Below, piece after piece: positions 9,258 to 18,069 of a stretch of DNA of 64,000 nt; position 1 is the first letter of the stretch, and each line of letters begins with the position of its first letter. A program made the translations under genes and the position numbers. The notes under the pieces were generated by a model that did not search any database, was not told where the DNA came from, and saw only the letters and a program-made list of their open reading frames with translations. Source of the DNA: an uncultured Sphaerochaeta sp. (GTDB lineage: Bacteria; Spirochaetota; Spirochaetia; Sphaerochaetales; Sphaerochaetaceae); the NCBI RefSeq assembly GCF_963666015.1, contig NZ_OY762555.1:744001-808000 (forward strand), in the 5' to 3' direction.

Positions 9258-10018
9258 TCGGTCAGGACATCTGCACTGATAGCACAGCTAGCAACTACAT
9301 AGGAGCCCTTTTTCAAGGGCTGCTGTAGTTGTTCTGGGGCAAAGACAAGATCCAGATGTCCCATTTCTGTGGAGATGGTGGCTACCGTACATCCGGTATC
9401 CTGAAACCCATGCTGGCGGTTCTCCACCCCAAGCACAGGACCACAGAGTAACATCATCTGCTCCTCTGCAGAAAAACGCTCCCTGTCCTCCACACTGAGG
9501 CTCTCATCACGGGCCATGATATAGTTGAATGGTAGCAATTTCTTATCCTCAAGCCGGGCGCCCTCTTCAGTAACCGTCTCATAGGCTTCCCTGCTATCAA
9601 ATACATCAAGAGCCTGGGGAAACGCACAGACTTGCAAATCCAACAGTGTGTCCTCATCAATTTGCTCAAGGGTAGCTGCATGGACAAGTGTGGCAATGAA
9701 AGCACTCTTTTCTGAGTCATTGGTCATCAGAAGCGTGAGCGAGAGAGGTTCTCCCTTGCCGATCTGTACCAGCGGTTTCCCTGACCAGATGCATCGGCCA
9801 CTCATATGCATGTCCAAACCTACAATCTGCAGGTCTTCCTTGTCTGCCACCGTGCGAAAGATGATGGTCAGACCACTGTCCAGCATCTTCGTATAATAGG
9901 AGCCTTGTTGTGCCGATATGCGCTTGGCCTCATGAAACCATTGCATCAAGGGTTTCTGGTCGAGGTTCCCTTCCTTGCTAAGTAATTGCAATCCGGTATT
10001 AGCGAGATAGACAGCCAT
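9254..10018 (-). CDS. Hypothetical protein
   Basis: A 254-aa soluble, acidic protein that I do not recognise. The start is fixed by a strong AGGAGGTG five bases before the ATG at 10018; longer in-frame starts lack one. No signal peptide, transmembrane helix or known catalytic motif is evident. It has scattered cysteines and a C-terminal segment ending VVASCAISADVLTD. It is transcribed away from azlC and ends in a shared TTAA with msrBA, so it is probably monocistronic. Confidence 0.7.
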   Translation of the reverse strand: MAVYLANTGLQLLSKEGNLDQKPLMQWFHEAKRISAQQGSYYTKMLDSGLTIIFRTVADKEDLQIVGLDMHMSGRCIWSGKPLVQIGKGEPLSLTLLMTNDSEKSAFIATLVHAATLEQIDEDTLLDLQVCAFPQALDVFDSREAYETVTEEGARLEDKKLLPFNYIMARDESLSVEDRERFSAEEQMMLLCGPVLGVENRQHGFQDTGCTVATISTEMGHLDLVFAPEQLQQPLKKGSYVVASCAISADVLTD

Positions 10019-10057
10019 ATACACCTCCTGGGGGGTGTAGTCTATCATGAATGCCAC

Positions 10058-10086
10058 TTGCAGGAAACCGGCAGAATCACTAATCT
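10058..10086 (+). promoter_or_regulatory. Weak promoter candidate for azlC
   Basis: TTGCAG, 17-bp spacer, TAATCT, then seven bases to the azlC ATG. Both boxes are poor matches to consensus; the call rests on the spacing and on the absence of a Shine-Dalgarno. Confidence 0.35.
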
Positions 10087-10093
10087 GCAAACC

Positions 10094-10807
10094 ATGGAAT
10101 CAGCAACGCACGACAAACTCACCTTCCGGGAAGGTTGCATCGAAGGATTTCCCATTTTTGTTGGGTATTTCCCAACCGCTATGGCCTTCGGTCTTGTTTG
10201 CAGGGATCTTGGAATGCGCATCTGGGAAGCGGTACTTTTTTCGTTAACTAATTTTGCTGGCAGCGGACAGTTTCTTGCAGCGAATCTCATCGGAGGGGGA
10301 GCACTTCTGGCTGAGTTGTTCGTCAGTGTCTTGTTGGTAAACCTGCGCTACTCCTTCATGGGAGCTGAACTCAATAGGAATCTTGAGAAGGGGGTCAGAG
10401 GCTGGAAGAAGGCATTGCTTGCCCATGGTACCACTGATGAAGTATTCAGCGTCGCTGTCCTCCATAGGCAATCCATCAGCAAAGAGTATCTGGCGGGATT
10501 GGAATTGACTGCATATAGTGGTTGGGTCAGCGGTACAGCCGTTGGCTTCCTTGTAGGTATGATTCTTCCTTCTGCACTCCAGCTTGCAGTTGGGGTAACC
10601 CTCTATGCAATGTTCAGCTCCCTTTTGGCACAGGAGTTCCACCAAAAGGGATTCAACGTTCTTGTAATTGCAGGATTCTCGGCAGCGCTGAACTCCTACC
10701 TGATCGTGCAGTGGTCATTGGCGATTGGCTGGTCATTCGTCATCAGTATGCTTTCAGCAAGCTTGCTTGGCGCCCTGATCATCAGTGATAGTGAGGATTC
10801 GATATGA
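10094..10807 (+). CDS. azlC: AzlC family branched-chain amino acid exporter subunit
   Basis: A 237-aa membrane protein with the AzlC beginning FPIFVGYFPTAMAFG and the motif NFAGSGQF. AzlC and AzlD together export branched-chain amino acids and analogues. The start chosen gives the usual family N-terminus and has no ribosome site; a -10-like box lies seven bases upstream. The stop overlaps the start of azlD. Confidence 0.9.
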   Translation: MESATHDKLTFREGCIEGFPIFVGYFPTAMAFGLVCRDLGMRIWEAVLFSLTNFAGSGQFLAANLIGGGALLAELFVSVLLVNLRYSFMGAELNRNLEKGVRGWKKALLAHGTTDEVFSVAVLHRQSISKEYLAGLELTAYSGWVSGTAVGFLVGMILPSALQLAVGVTLYAMFSSLLAQEFHQKGFNVLVIAGFSAALNSYLIVQWSLAIGWSFVISMLSASLLGALIISDSEDSI

Positions 10808-11112
10808 TGAACTCATTTCCATTCCTTATCCCTATCCTTGTCAGTGCACTGGCCACTTTTCTGGTGAGGGCACTTCCCTATTATGCCTCCTTCCTTGACA
10901 AGCTCCCGAGATTTCTCTCCAGGAGTCTTCGCCTTCTCCCCATTGCTGCACTTGGCCCCCTCATTTTTCCCGGTGTCATCCTTGACTTCCAAGGACACTG
11001 GTATGCAGGGCTTATCGGTGTCCTCTGCGCGGCATTCATAGCCTACCGCAAAAACAGTATGATTTTCCCGATACTCCTGAGTATTTTGGTTACCTATCTC
11101 CTGTTACTCTAG
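10804..11112 (+). CDS. azlD: AzlD family transporter small subunit
   Basis: A 102-aa protein with three or four hydrophobic helices and the AzlD pattern LVRALPYY...FLSRSLRLLPIAAL. It is the small partner of AzlC. The two genes overlap by four bases (ATGA), supporting coupled expression. Confidence 0.9.
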   Translation: MMNSFPFLIPILVSALATFLVRALPYYASFLDKLPRFLSRSLRLLPIAALGPLIFPGVILDFQGHWYAGLIGVLCAAFIAYRKNSMIFPILLSILVTYLLLL

Positions 11113-11149
11113 CTTGACGGAGCAGGCTGTTCGTCCTTAGGATTGAAGC

Positions 11150-11812
11150 ATGTTTGACGCACATCGCCACTATGGCTCCAGCATGGGAGAGAACGCACTC
11201 TATGCCACCAGCAGCAGAGATGAGTGGGAATTACTCTCCTCGCTCATACCTCCGGCGGTGGGGGGGGTCGGAGCACTTGCAGAGAAGCCACTACCGGAAA
11301 TTGGTGCTCTTGAGTACATACTGAAAAAGTATCCATTACTGCAGATATCTGAGGTAGGACTGGATAGAAGATTTCCTGAAATTGAGAAGCAAGAAGCATT
11401 CCTGAAAGATACCCTCGCCTTGGCTTTTGAACTGGGGCGAAGTGTAAGTTTGCACTGCGTAAAGGAAGACGGAAGGATGCTCTCCCTTCTTCGCGCCCTC
11501 CAGCCAAACCTCCCGGTACTTCTCTGGCACGGCTATACTGGAAGCTGGGAGACTGCACAGGAGGCTGCCAAGCTTGGCGTCATACTTAGTTATGGGAGCA
11601 GGCTCTTTGGGAGCAAACTGGCAAGAGAGGGGGAGCTATTGGTCACCCTTCCCTATGCCTTGGAAACTGATTTCCAGATGGGGGATTATTCCCAGATACT
11701 CTGGACACAGATTGAGAACTTCAGCAAACTCAGTGGATGCTCCCATGATGAATTGATAAGGAACAATAATGAGATCAGAACAATTCTTACGCATAACACG
11801 TCTACTCGGTGA
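11150..11812 (+). CDS. TatD-like metal-dependent hydrolase
   Basis: A 220-aa protein, shorter than typical TatD (about 260 aa), but with the metal-site pattern of the family: D3-x-H5-x-H7, Glu68 in ISEVGLD, His102 in SLHC, His127 in LWHGYTGS and ETD at 172-174. TatD proteins are Mg-dependent 3'-5' exonucleases or related amidohydrolases. Its 3' end overlaps tcdA by 44 bases, so the two are probably co-transcribed. Confidence 0.8.
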   Translation: MFDAHRHYGSSMGENALYATSSRDEWELLSSLIPPAVGGVGALAEKPLPEIGALEYILKKYPLLQISEVGLDRRFPEIEKQEAFLKDTLALAFELGRSVSLHCVKEDGRMLSLLRALQPNLPVLLWHGYTGSWETAQEAAKLGVILSYGSRLFGSKLAREGELLVTLPYALETDFQMGDYSQILWTQIENFSKLSGCSHDELIRNNNEIRTILTHNTSTR

Positions 11813-12569
11813 GGAACCGGTGGAACGCCTTCATAAGAAACACGTGGTGGTAGTCGGCCTTGGGGCGGTCGGGGGAATGGCATTGGAATCCCTGGTCAGA
11901 AGCGGTGTCGGCAACCTAAGAATCGTTGACTTTGACACAGTGGGGATCACCAACTTGAATCGGCAGATCCTTGCCACCTATGAAACCCTGGGAAAGCCGA
12001 AGACTGAAGTCGCGAAACAACGTATCCTCGCCATCAACCCGGAGTGCAACGTTGAGGTGCTTCCTCTCTTTGTACAGCATGAGACATTGGATACCATTTT
12101 CTGTGGGCCAGTAGACTTGGTGGTCGATGCCATCGATTCACTCAATCCCAAATGTGCATTATTGGAAGTAGCTTATAAGCGAGGCATTCCGGTAGTGAGC
12201 AGCATGGGGGCAGCACTGAGGAGAGATCCCTCCCTTGTCCGCAAAGCCGACCTGATGGATACCTTCGGTTGCCCCCTTGCTCGTCAGGTGAGGGGAAATC
12301 TCCGCAAACGAGGAGTAGGAAGGGGAATCGAAGTCATCTTCTCCCCGGAGCTGGTACGTTTTACCTACAAAGCTCCAGAGGAAGAAGAACATGCTGACTT
12401 CAATGAGCAGATCAGCAGCAGGGGAAGAAGACGCAATGTATTGGGGAGCTTGCCTACCATAACTGGAATATTTGGGCAGAATCTTGCCCATCTTGCGCTA
12501 ACCAAGCTTCTGGATCAGGAGATGCTCAGCGGAGAAGAAGCATGGAATCCCCAGGGGAAACAATCCTAA
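11769..12569 (+). CDS. tcdA: tRNA threonylcarbamoyladenosine dehydratase (TcdA/CsdL)
   Basis: A 266-aa E1/ThiF-like enzyme that uses ATP to cyclise t6A37 of tRNA to ct6A. The Rossmann motif GLGAVGGMALE is at residues 30-40, followed by the family's VDFDTVGITNLNRQ, and VVDAIDSL and SSMGAALRRDP further on. The N-terminus MRSEQFLRITRLLGEEP is typical. An AAGGA site lies inside the end of the TatD-like gene. The stop codon overlaps the stop of the convergent gene by three bases. Confidence 0.9.
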   Translation: MRSEQFLRITRLLGEEPVERLHKKHVVVVGLGAVGGMALESLVRSGVGNLRIVDFDTVGITNLNRQILATYETLGKPKTEVAKQRILAINPECNVEVLPLFVQHETLDTIFCGPVDLVVDAIDSLNPKCALLEVAYKRGIPVVSSMGAALRRDPSLVRKADLMDTFGCPLARQVRGNLRKRGVGRGIEVIFSPELVRFTYKAPEEEEHADFNEQISSRGRRRNVLGSLPTITGIFGQNLAHLALTKLLDQEMLSGEEAWNPQGKQS

Positions 12570-13147
12570 TGGGATTCCAGCCTCATGAAGGCGGAAGGAA
12601 CTTCCATATCGGGTTCAAGGGTTCCTGTCTCCTGCGCAAGCAAGTAATACTTCTGCTCAGGTAGCTCACAGCAACTGTAGAAATTTCCCAGGAGCCGGCT
12701 CTCAGCTGATATGTTGAGTTCCTTCAGGTCCAGATGTATCTCAACACTCCAACGGCTTTGAGCATTGGAGTTCTCCAAAAGGGTCACCGTGACCGGTATC
12801 GTCTCCAACAGAGGGAAGGGAAGCAGGGTTCTCTCCCCTTCCCTGTTGATCCACCAAGAGCGAAGGGCTCCTGAGGCACTGCACTGAAGATGCAGATACT
12901 GCTCTGCCTCCTCTGCCTTGATCAGTAAGCCAACACAGGAATCGGCGCTTACATCCAGATTGTGTTCCTGCACCATCCGTCTTAGAAAAGGTGTACGCAC
13001 CATATAGCGCAGAAAGAGGGTATTTCCCTCTCTGGCAAGACGCAACGATCCTTCCGTTTTCTCATAGGTGCCCCAACAGGGAACCAATGCAACGGGAAGG
13101 CTTCTTTCAAGTGCATTACCAACGATGAGTGTGGGTTGTGTTTCCAT
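12566..13147 (-). CDS. Hypothetical protein, possibly carbohydrate-binding family-9-like
   Basis: A 193-aa protein (199 aa if an upstream TTG at 13165 is used). The pattern of beta-strands with LLIKAEEAEQYLHLQC and, near the C-terminus, GNFYSCCELPEQKYY weakly resembles CBM9-like (DUF1083) domains; this is a tentative family impression. No signal peptide is present. Start choice is uncertain: the TTG has GGAAG upstream, whereas the ATG has no ribosome site but lies seven bases after a TATACT box. Confidence 0.6.
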   Translation of the reverse strand: METQPTLIVGNALERSLPVALVPCWGTYEKTEGSLRLAREGNTLFLRYMVRTPFLRRMVQEHNLDVSADSCVGLLIKAEEAEQYLHLQCSASGALRSWWINREGERTLLPFPLLETIPVTVTLLENSNAQSRWSVEIHLDLKELNISAESRLLGNFYSCCELPEQKYYLLAQETGTLEPDMEVPSAFMRLESH

Positions 13148-13248
13148 GGGTGCCAGTATAAACAAGTTGGGCTTCCTCTCCTAGAGGGAGTTGAAGCGAG
13201 AATGAAAGGTTTTCTTCTTCTTTTATATCAATAAGAGAGGAGAATAAC

Positions 13249-14244
13249 ATGAAACAAAAAAGACTCACACAGGTAATCATGATTCTGCTTGCCATAGTTC
13301 TGTTGGCAACCGGATGCAAAGAGGAAGCACACACAGAGACAACCGATTTAAGATTACTGCTTACCAACGAGCAGTTTTCATCTGAAAGAAGCCTTATACC
13401 AGAGTCCCAGAAAATGGTTATCACGGACTACCGCATCAGTGGCTCAGGGCCCAGTGGACAGACCTTCACAGTGGATTCCGTGGAACGAGCAGTAGCAATC
13501 GGAAATCTCATGGTCGGCCGTTGGACGATAGAGGCCATAGGATACAATACAGAGGGAGTACCACTTGTATCAGGAACCATCACCACCATGCTCAGCAAGG
13601 TCACCAGCACGGCCACTCTCCACCTCACCGATCTAGTGGGATCTGGGTTGCTTGAGACATTGATAACCTGGGATCCAGACCAAGTAGCTGATGATGTATC
13701 CTTGCAAGTGGTGCTGTTGGACCAACAGGGCAACCCCATCAGTCTGGATGTACCGGCATTGAACAAGGAAGTGGGTGAAGTACTCCTCCAATCTTCATTG
13801 AAAAGTGGGTCCTACCTGCTACAGCTGAGACTCTTCAGTCAAGGGATGTTGGTAAGCGGTGCGACAGAGGCTATACGGATCATTAGTGACACCACCAGTG
13901 AAGGGACGGTGAATATGATCATCGGAGACCTGTCCACCAATTTCGAGATCACCGTCATCAATGACACCATGCTTCCCATTGAAGGTACCATCACGGCAAC
14001 TCCTGCGAGTCCTGCAGCGGGTGAAGAAGTCACACTCAGGTATACCCCAACCAACCTACCAGCAGGTGTCTTGATGAGTGACCTGGAGATTGATTGGTAT
14101 TGTGAAGGTACCATTGCACAAGAACAGAGTGAGACCTTCACCTCAATACCAGAGGCAGGCACCCATCGCTACGATGTGGTGGTCTGCCATGAGAAGCTGG
14201 GAAGTCTGGGCAACACCACCTTGTTGGTGACGATGCCATATTAA
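13249..14244 (+). CDS. Lipoprotein of unknown function
   Basis: A 331-aa protein with a lipoprotein signal peptide (LLATGC, lipidated Cys23) after a basic N-terminus. The rest is beta-rich with Ser/Thr-rich repeats; a segment near residues 245-265 (ATPASPAAGEEVTLRY) resembles Ig/PKD-like domains. It should be exposed on the outer face of the inner or outer membrane. A good AGGAG site precedes the ATG. It ends two bases from the convergent thioesterase gene with no terminator between them. Confidence 0.75.
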   Translation: MKQKRLTQVIMILLAIVLLATGCKEEAHTETTDLRLLLTNEQFSSERSLIPESQKMVITDYRISGSGPSGQTFTVDSVERAVAIGNLMVGRWTIEAIGYNTEGVPLVSGTITTMLSKVTSTATLHLTDLVGSGLLETLITWDPDQVADDVSLQVVLLDQQGNPISLDVPALNKEVGEVLLQSSLKSGSYLLQLRLFSQGMLVSGATEAIRIISDTTSEGTVNMIIGDLSTNFEITVINDTMLPIEGTITATPASPAAGEEVTLRYTPTNLPAGVLMSDLEIDWYCEGTIAQEQSETFTSIPEAGTHRYDVVVCHEKLGSLGNTTLLVTMPY

Positions 14245-14246
14245 GA

Positions 14247-14660
14247 TCAGAGTGCCTGTACGGCCTGGGTAAACCAGGTAGGCAGTGGTGTGGGGCGGAG
14301 TGTCTCGGTATTGATCGAGGCAACCCGCACCTTGAGCACACAAAGCACCTCCTCACCCCGCTTCACCGTCTGGATGAAGGTTATGGAGAAGCGCTTCTCA
14401 CTCTCGATTTCCGTACATACTTCCAAGAGATCATCCAGACGCCCTGGCCTCTGGTAGTCCACTGTGATTGATTTCACCACAAAGGCCATCTTTCCCAGTT
14501 CAATCATACTGCTCTGGGAACCATCAATCCCCTGGCTCTGGGCCACTTCCCTTAGTAATTCAGTGCGGGCATGCTCCGCAAAATCAAGATACCGAGCGTG
14601 GTAGACAATGCCACCACAATCGGTATCGCTGTAATACACTCGTATCGTGAATGAATGCAT
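14247..14660 (-). CDS. ybgC: YbgC-type acyl-CoA thioesterase
   Basis: A 137-aa hotdog-fold protein with the 4HBT signature YYSDTDCGGIVYHARYLDF, in which Asp14 is the likely catalytic residue. YbgC proteins hydrolyse acyl-CoA or acyl-ACP thioesters and are often linked to envelope or phospholipid functions. It is the last gene of the dap operon and overlaps the lysA stop by one base. Its place with lysine genes is unusual and may only reflect shared envelope or growth control. Confidence 0.85.
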   Translation of the reverse strand: MHSFTIRVYYSDTDCGGIVYHARYLDFAEHARTELLREVAQSQGIDGSQSSMIELGKMAFVVKSITVDYQRPGRLDDLLEVCTEIESEKRFSITFIQTVKRGEEVLCVLKVRVASINTETLRPTPLPTWFTQAVQAL

Positions 14661-15925
14661 CAGACCTCCACAGAAGCACCATCGAAGCGAAGGGTCGACA
14701 CATAGTCATCATAGGTTTGTGCGCGTCTGATCATCTTCACCGATCCATCTCTCCTGAGTAGGTACTCAGCGCTGCGGAGCTTGGCATTGTAGTTGAATCC
14801 CATGCTGTGGCCATGTGCTCCTGCATCATGCAGTACCAGGACATCCCCAGGCTCAACCTTGGGCAATGATCTGTCGATGGCAAACTTGTCGTTGTTCTCG
14901 CAGAGACTACCTGTTACATCGTAGAGATGGTCATGGTTCTTTTTATCCTTGCCAACAACGGTGATGTGGTGGTATGCACCATAGAGTGCCGGCCTCATCA
15001 AGTCAGCCATGGAGGCATCAAGTCCGACATAGTCCTTGTATTTCTTGGTGACATGCAAGACCTTGCTCACCAGGTATCCATACGGACCCGTAATCACCCT
15101 TCCACACTCAAAGACAATCTGCAAAGGATCAAGACCAGCAGGTACGATGATCTCATCGTAGAGAGCCTTCATTCCATCACTGACCATCTGCAAATCCATT
15201 GCATCCTGATCAGGACGGTAAGGAATACCGATGCCTCCACCCATATCGATGAATTCAATGATAATTCCTGTTTCTTTCTTGATTTTTACCGCCAGGTCAA
15301 AAAGCATCCTTGCCGTCTCAACAATATAGGAGCCATCAAGTTCGTTTGATGCAACCATGGTATGCAAGCCAAAATGCTTTACACCCTTCTCTTGCATGAT
15401 TCGGTAGCTCTCCACTATCTGCTCATCCGTCAGGCCGTACTTTGCTTCCACCGGGTTGCCGATGATTGCATTTCCAGTTCGGTTCTTTCCCGGGTTGTAA
15501 CGGAAACAGATGGTCTCAGGCACCTTTCCAATAGCTTTCTCAAGTGTCTCAATATGGGTGATGTCATCAAGATTGATAATGGATCCAAGCTCATAGGCAG
15601 CGAGGAACTCCTCTTCAGGGGTATCATTGCTGGTGAACATGATCCTCTCAGCGCTGAGTCCACTTGCCTTGCTGAGCAACAGCTCAGGAAGGGAGGAACA
15701 GTCAGCCCCAAACCCTTCCTTGGCGAGAAGCTTGAGGATGGTCGGATTGGGACAGGCCTTTACCGCGAAGTAGTTACGGAATCCTGGAGCCCATGAAAAG
15801 AGCTGGTTGAATCGTCTGGCATTATCAACGATTGCTTTCTCATCGTACAAATAGAATGGAGTGGGAAGCTGATATGCGAGTTCCAGCAAATCGCCATGCC
15901 CCATGGGAAGTGTTTTTTCACTCAT
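14660..15925 (-). CDS. lysA: Diaminopimelate decarboxylase
   Basis: A 421-aa fold-type III PLP enzyme that converts meso-diaminopimelate to L-lysine. Key features: PLP-binding Lys56 in YFAVKACPN, the HFGLHTMV and MGGGIG segments, ECGR for phosphate and substrate binding, and the dimer-site GSLCENNDKFA. The sequence differs from proteobacterial LysA but keeps all these elements; a related D-ornithine/lysine-type decarboxylase is less likely because of the operon. It overlaps dapL by four bases (ATGA). Confidence 0.88.
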   Translation of the reverse strand: MSEKTLPMGHGDLLELAYQLPTPFYLYDEKAIVDNARRFNQLFSWAPGFRNYFAVKACPNPTILKLLAKEGFGADCSSLPELLLSKASGLSAERIMFTSNDTPEEEFLAAYELGSIINLDDITHIETLEKAIGKVPETICFRYNPGKNRTGNAIIGNPVEAKYGLTDEQIVESYRIMQEKGVKHFGLHTMVASNELDGSYIVETARMLFDLAVKIKKETGIIIEFIDMGGGIGIPYRPDQDAMDLQMVSDGMKALYDEIIVPAGLDPLQIVFECGRVITGPYGYLVSKVLHVTKKYKDYVGLDASMADLMRPALYGAYHHITVVGKDKKNHDHLYDVTGSLCENNDKFAIDRSLPKVEPGDVLVLHDAGAHGHSMGFNYNAKLRSAEYLLRRDGSVKMIRRAQTYDDYVSTLRFDGASVEV

Positions 15926-17151
15926 ACCTGTAAGTTCTCCTCTATCTGGGCCATGGCTTTGATCACATTCTCACGGTGTCCATAGGAGGAAACACGGACG
16001 AATGCTGCACCTGATGGCCCGAATCCCCCACCTGGAGTTACCACTACATGGCATTTGTCGAGCAGGATATCGAAGAACTCCCAGCTATCCATTCCATTCG
16101 GGGTTTTTGCCCAGATGTACGGGCTATTTACACCACCATACACGCTCAGGCCTACTTTCTCCAGTCCTTCCCGTATGATTCTGGCGTTCTCGAGGTAGTA
16201 CTCTACCAAGGCGCGGCTCTGGTCGTATCCATCACCCTCCAAGGCCGCAAGCCCACCACTTTGAGCTATATTACTAGCACCATTGAAGAATGTACACTGC
16301 CTGCGGTTCCACATGGAATTCAAGAGGCCGGAGGGAGCATCCTCACACTCCAATTCCTCGGGAACAATCGTCCACCCCAAACGAACACCGGTAAAACCAG
16401 AGAACTTGGAGAAACTGTTGATCTCAATGGCACAACGCTTTGCCCCTTCCACCTCATAGATGCTTCTGGGGTAGCCTTCCTCGGTAACATACTCACTATA
16501 GGCACTGTCGAAGATGATGATGCTCTTATGCTCGATCGCATAGTCCACAAACGCCTTGAGCTGTGCATGGGTGGCTACTGCACCGGTAGGATTGTTCGGG
16601 CTGCAGAGATAGATGAGATCGACTTTCTGCTGGGGAGGGCTGGGTATGAACCCATTCTCTTCTGTGCTAGAGAGATAGACAAATCCATCGTAGAGACCCT
16701 TTTCCTTGTTGAATAGGCCGGTCCTTCCCCCGACTACATTACTGTCAACATATACTGGATAGGCTGGGTCCTGAATAGCAACAACATTGCCGGATGAAAA
16801 GAGATCCTGGATATTTGCAGCATCACTCTTGGCTCCGTCGCTTACAAAAAACTCCGTGCTCTTGAGTTCCACACCATAGCGTCCATAGTAACGGACCAAG
16901 GCTTCCCGAAGAGCTGTATCACCTTGCTCATCCCCATATCCTGAATAGGTGGCACGATCAGAAAGTTTCGTAATTTTCTCTTTCATTGCATCGCAGACCG
17001 CAGGAGGAAGGGCTTCGGTTGTGTTCCCGATGCCAAGGCGGAGAACCTCCACACCCGGATTCGAGTCCTGCCATACCTTGGTCCTGCGGGCTATCTCAGG
17101 GAAGAGATATCCGCTCGCCAGCTTTTGGAAGTTCGTATTGATTGTCGCCAT
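15922..17151 (-). CDS. dapL: LL-diaminopimelate aminotransferase
   Basis: A 409-aa class I/II PLP aminotransferase that converts tetrahydrodipicolinate directly to LL-diaminopimelate, bypassing DapD/DapC/DapE. Diagnostic features: the N-terminal segment FQKLASGYLFPEIARR, LGIGNTTEALP, the CSPNNPTGA motif and the PLP lysine in SFSKFSGFTGVRLGW. The ATG at 17151 is used; an in-frame GTG six bases earlier is too close to the AAGGAG, which lies inside the last codons of dapA. This route is typical of spirochaetes, chlamydiae and plants. Confidence 0.95.
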   Translation of the reverse strand: MATINTNFQKLASGYLFPEIARRTKVWQDSNPGVEVLRLGIGNTTEALPPAVCDAMKEKITKLSDRATYSGYGDEQGDTALREALVRYYGRYGVELKSTEFFVSDGAKSDAANIQDLFSSGNVVAIQDPAYPVYVDSNVVGGRTGLFNKEKGLYDGFVYLSSTEENGFIPSPPQQKVDLIYLCSPNNPTGAVATHAQLKAFVDYAIEHKSIIIFDSAYSEYVTEEGYPRSIYEVEGAKRCAIEINSFSKFSGFTGVRLGWTIVPEELECEDAPSGLLNSMWNRRQCTFFNGASNIAQSGGLAALEGDGYDQSRALVEYYLENARIIREGLEKVGLSVYGGVNSPYIWAKTPNGMDSWEFFDILLDKCHVVVTPGGGFGPSGAAFVRVSSYGHRENVIKAMAQIEENLQV

Positions 17152-17157
17152 GTACAC

Positions 17158-18069
17158 TTATCTCCTTATGATTGCACCCAGTGCTTCAAGCTTGTCCAGC
17201 TCTTCGTAGAGGGCATTTCTATTCTCTTCACGTTCAAAGGTGCAGATGGGAAGCCTGAAGGACTCCTCGCACCAACCATAGCGGGCCATTGCAGTCTTGA
17301 TGGGAATCGGATTGGTTTCCAGGAAACATGCCTTGAAGAAACCACTGAGATTCGCTTCCATCTCCCTTGCCTGCTCCCACTTCCCCTCGAGGGCCATGTG
17401 GATCATCTTTGAAATATACCCGGGAGCAATGTTTGAGGCAACTGACACAACACCATCCCCTCCACTTTCCACCAAGGGAATGGAGAGATTGTCATCTCCG
17501 CTGAGTACATGGAACTTGCCATGGGTAGCATCAATGACAGAACGCATCTGTTCCAGGCTTCCACTGGCTTCCTTCACACCAACGATGTTGGAGCATGCAT
17601 CACTGAGTGCCTTTACGGTCTCTGTCTCAATGTTTACTCCGGTCCTTCCCTTGATATTGTAGAGGATACAAGGAATATCGACACTGTCTGCAATTGCCTT
17701 GAAGTGATAGTACAACCCCTTCTGGGTAGGCTTGTTGTAGTACGGATTGACCAAGAGTACTGCGTCTGCACCAACCTGCTGCGCATGCCTTGAAAGCCTC
17801 ACTGCCTCGCTGGTCGCATTTGAGCCTGTACCGGCAATGACAGGAACCCTGCCATTGGCAAACTTGACGGTCATTGCGATCATCTGGTCATGTTCATCGT
17901 GACTGAGCGTTGGGCTTTCCCCGGTTGTTCCACAGGGAACGAGACCATTCACGCCACTGGTGATCTGTGCTTCGATGAGTTCTTCCAGACGTTCTTCGTC
18001 CAGATTGTCCTTCTTGGTGAATGGGGTGATCAGGGCAGTATGTACCCCTTTGAAATTAATCTCTCTCAT
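17158..18069 (-). CDS. dapA: 4-Hydroxy-tetrahydrodipicolinate synthase
   Basis: A 303-aa TIM-barrel aldolase condensing pyruvate with aspartate semialdehyde. Seen are the substrate loop GTTGESPTLS near residue 47, the catalytic Tyr in LYNIKGRTG and the Schiff-base Lys in GVKEASGS. It overlaps dapB by four bases and ends six bases before dapL. Confidence 0.95.
   Translation of the reverse strand: MREINFKGVHTALITPFTKKDNLDEERLEELIEAQITSGVNGLVPCGTTGESPTLSHDEHDQMIAMTVKFANGRVPVIAGTGSNATSEAVRLSRHAQQVGADAVLLVNPYYNKPTQKGLYYHFKAIADSVDIPCILYNIKGRTGVNIETETVKALSDACSNIVGVKEASGSLEQMRSVIDATHGKFHVLSGDDNLSIPLVESGGDGVVSVASNIAPGYISKMIHMALEGKWEQAREMEANLSGFFKACFLETNPIPIKTAMARYGWCEESFRLPICTFEREENRNALYEELDKLEALGAIIRR

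Noticed and set aside
16048..16716. 222-codon plus-strand frame inside dapL
   Set aside because: Antisense shadow; dapL motifs are complete on the other strand.
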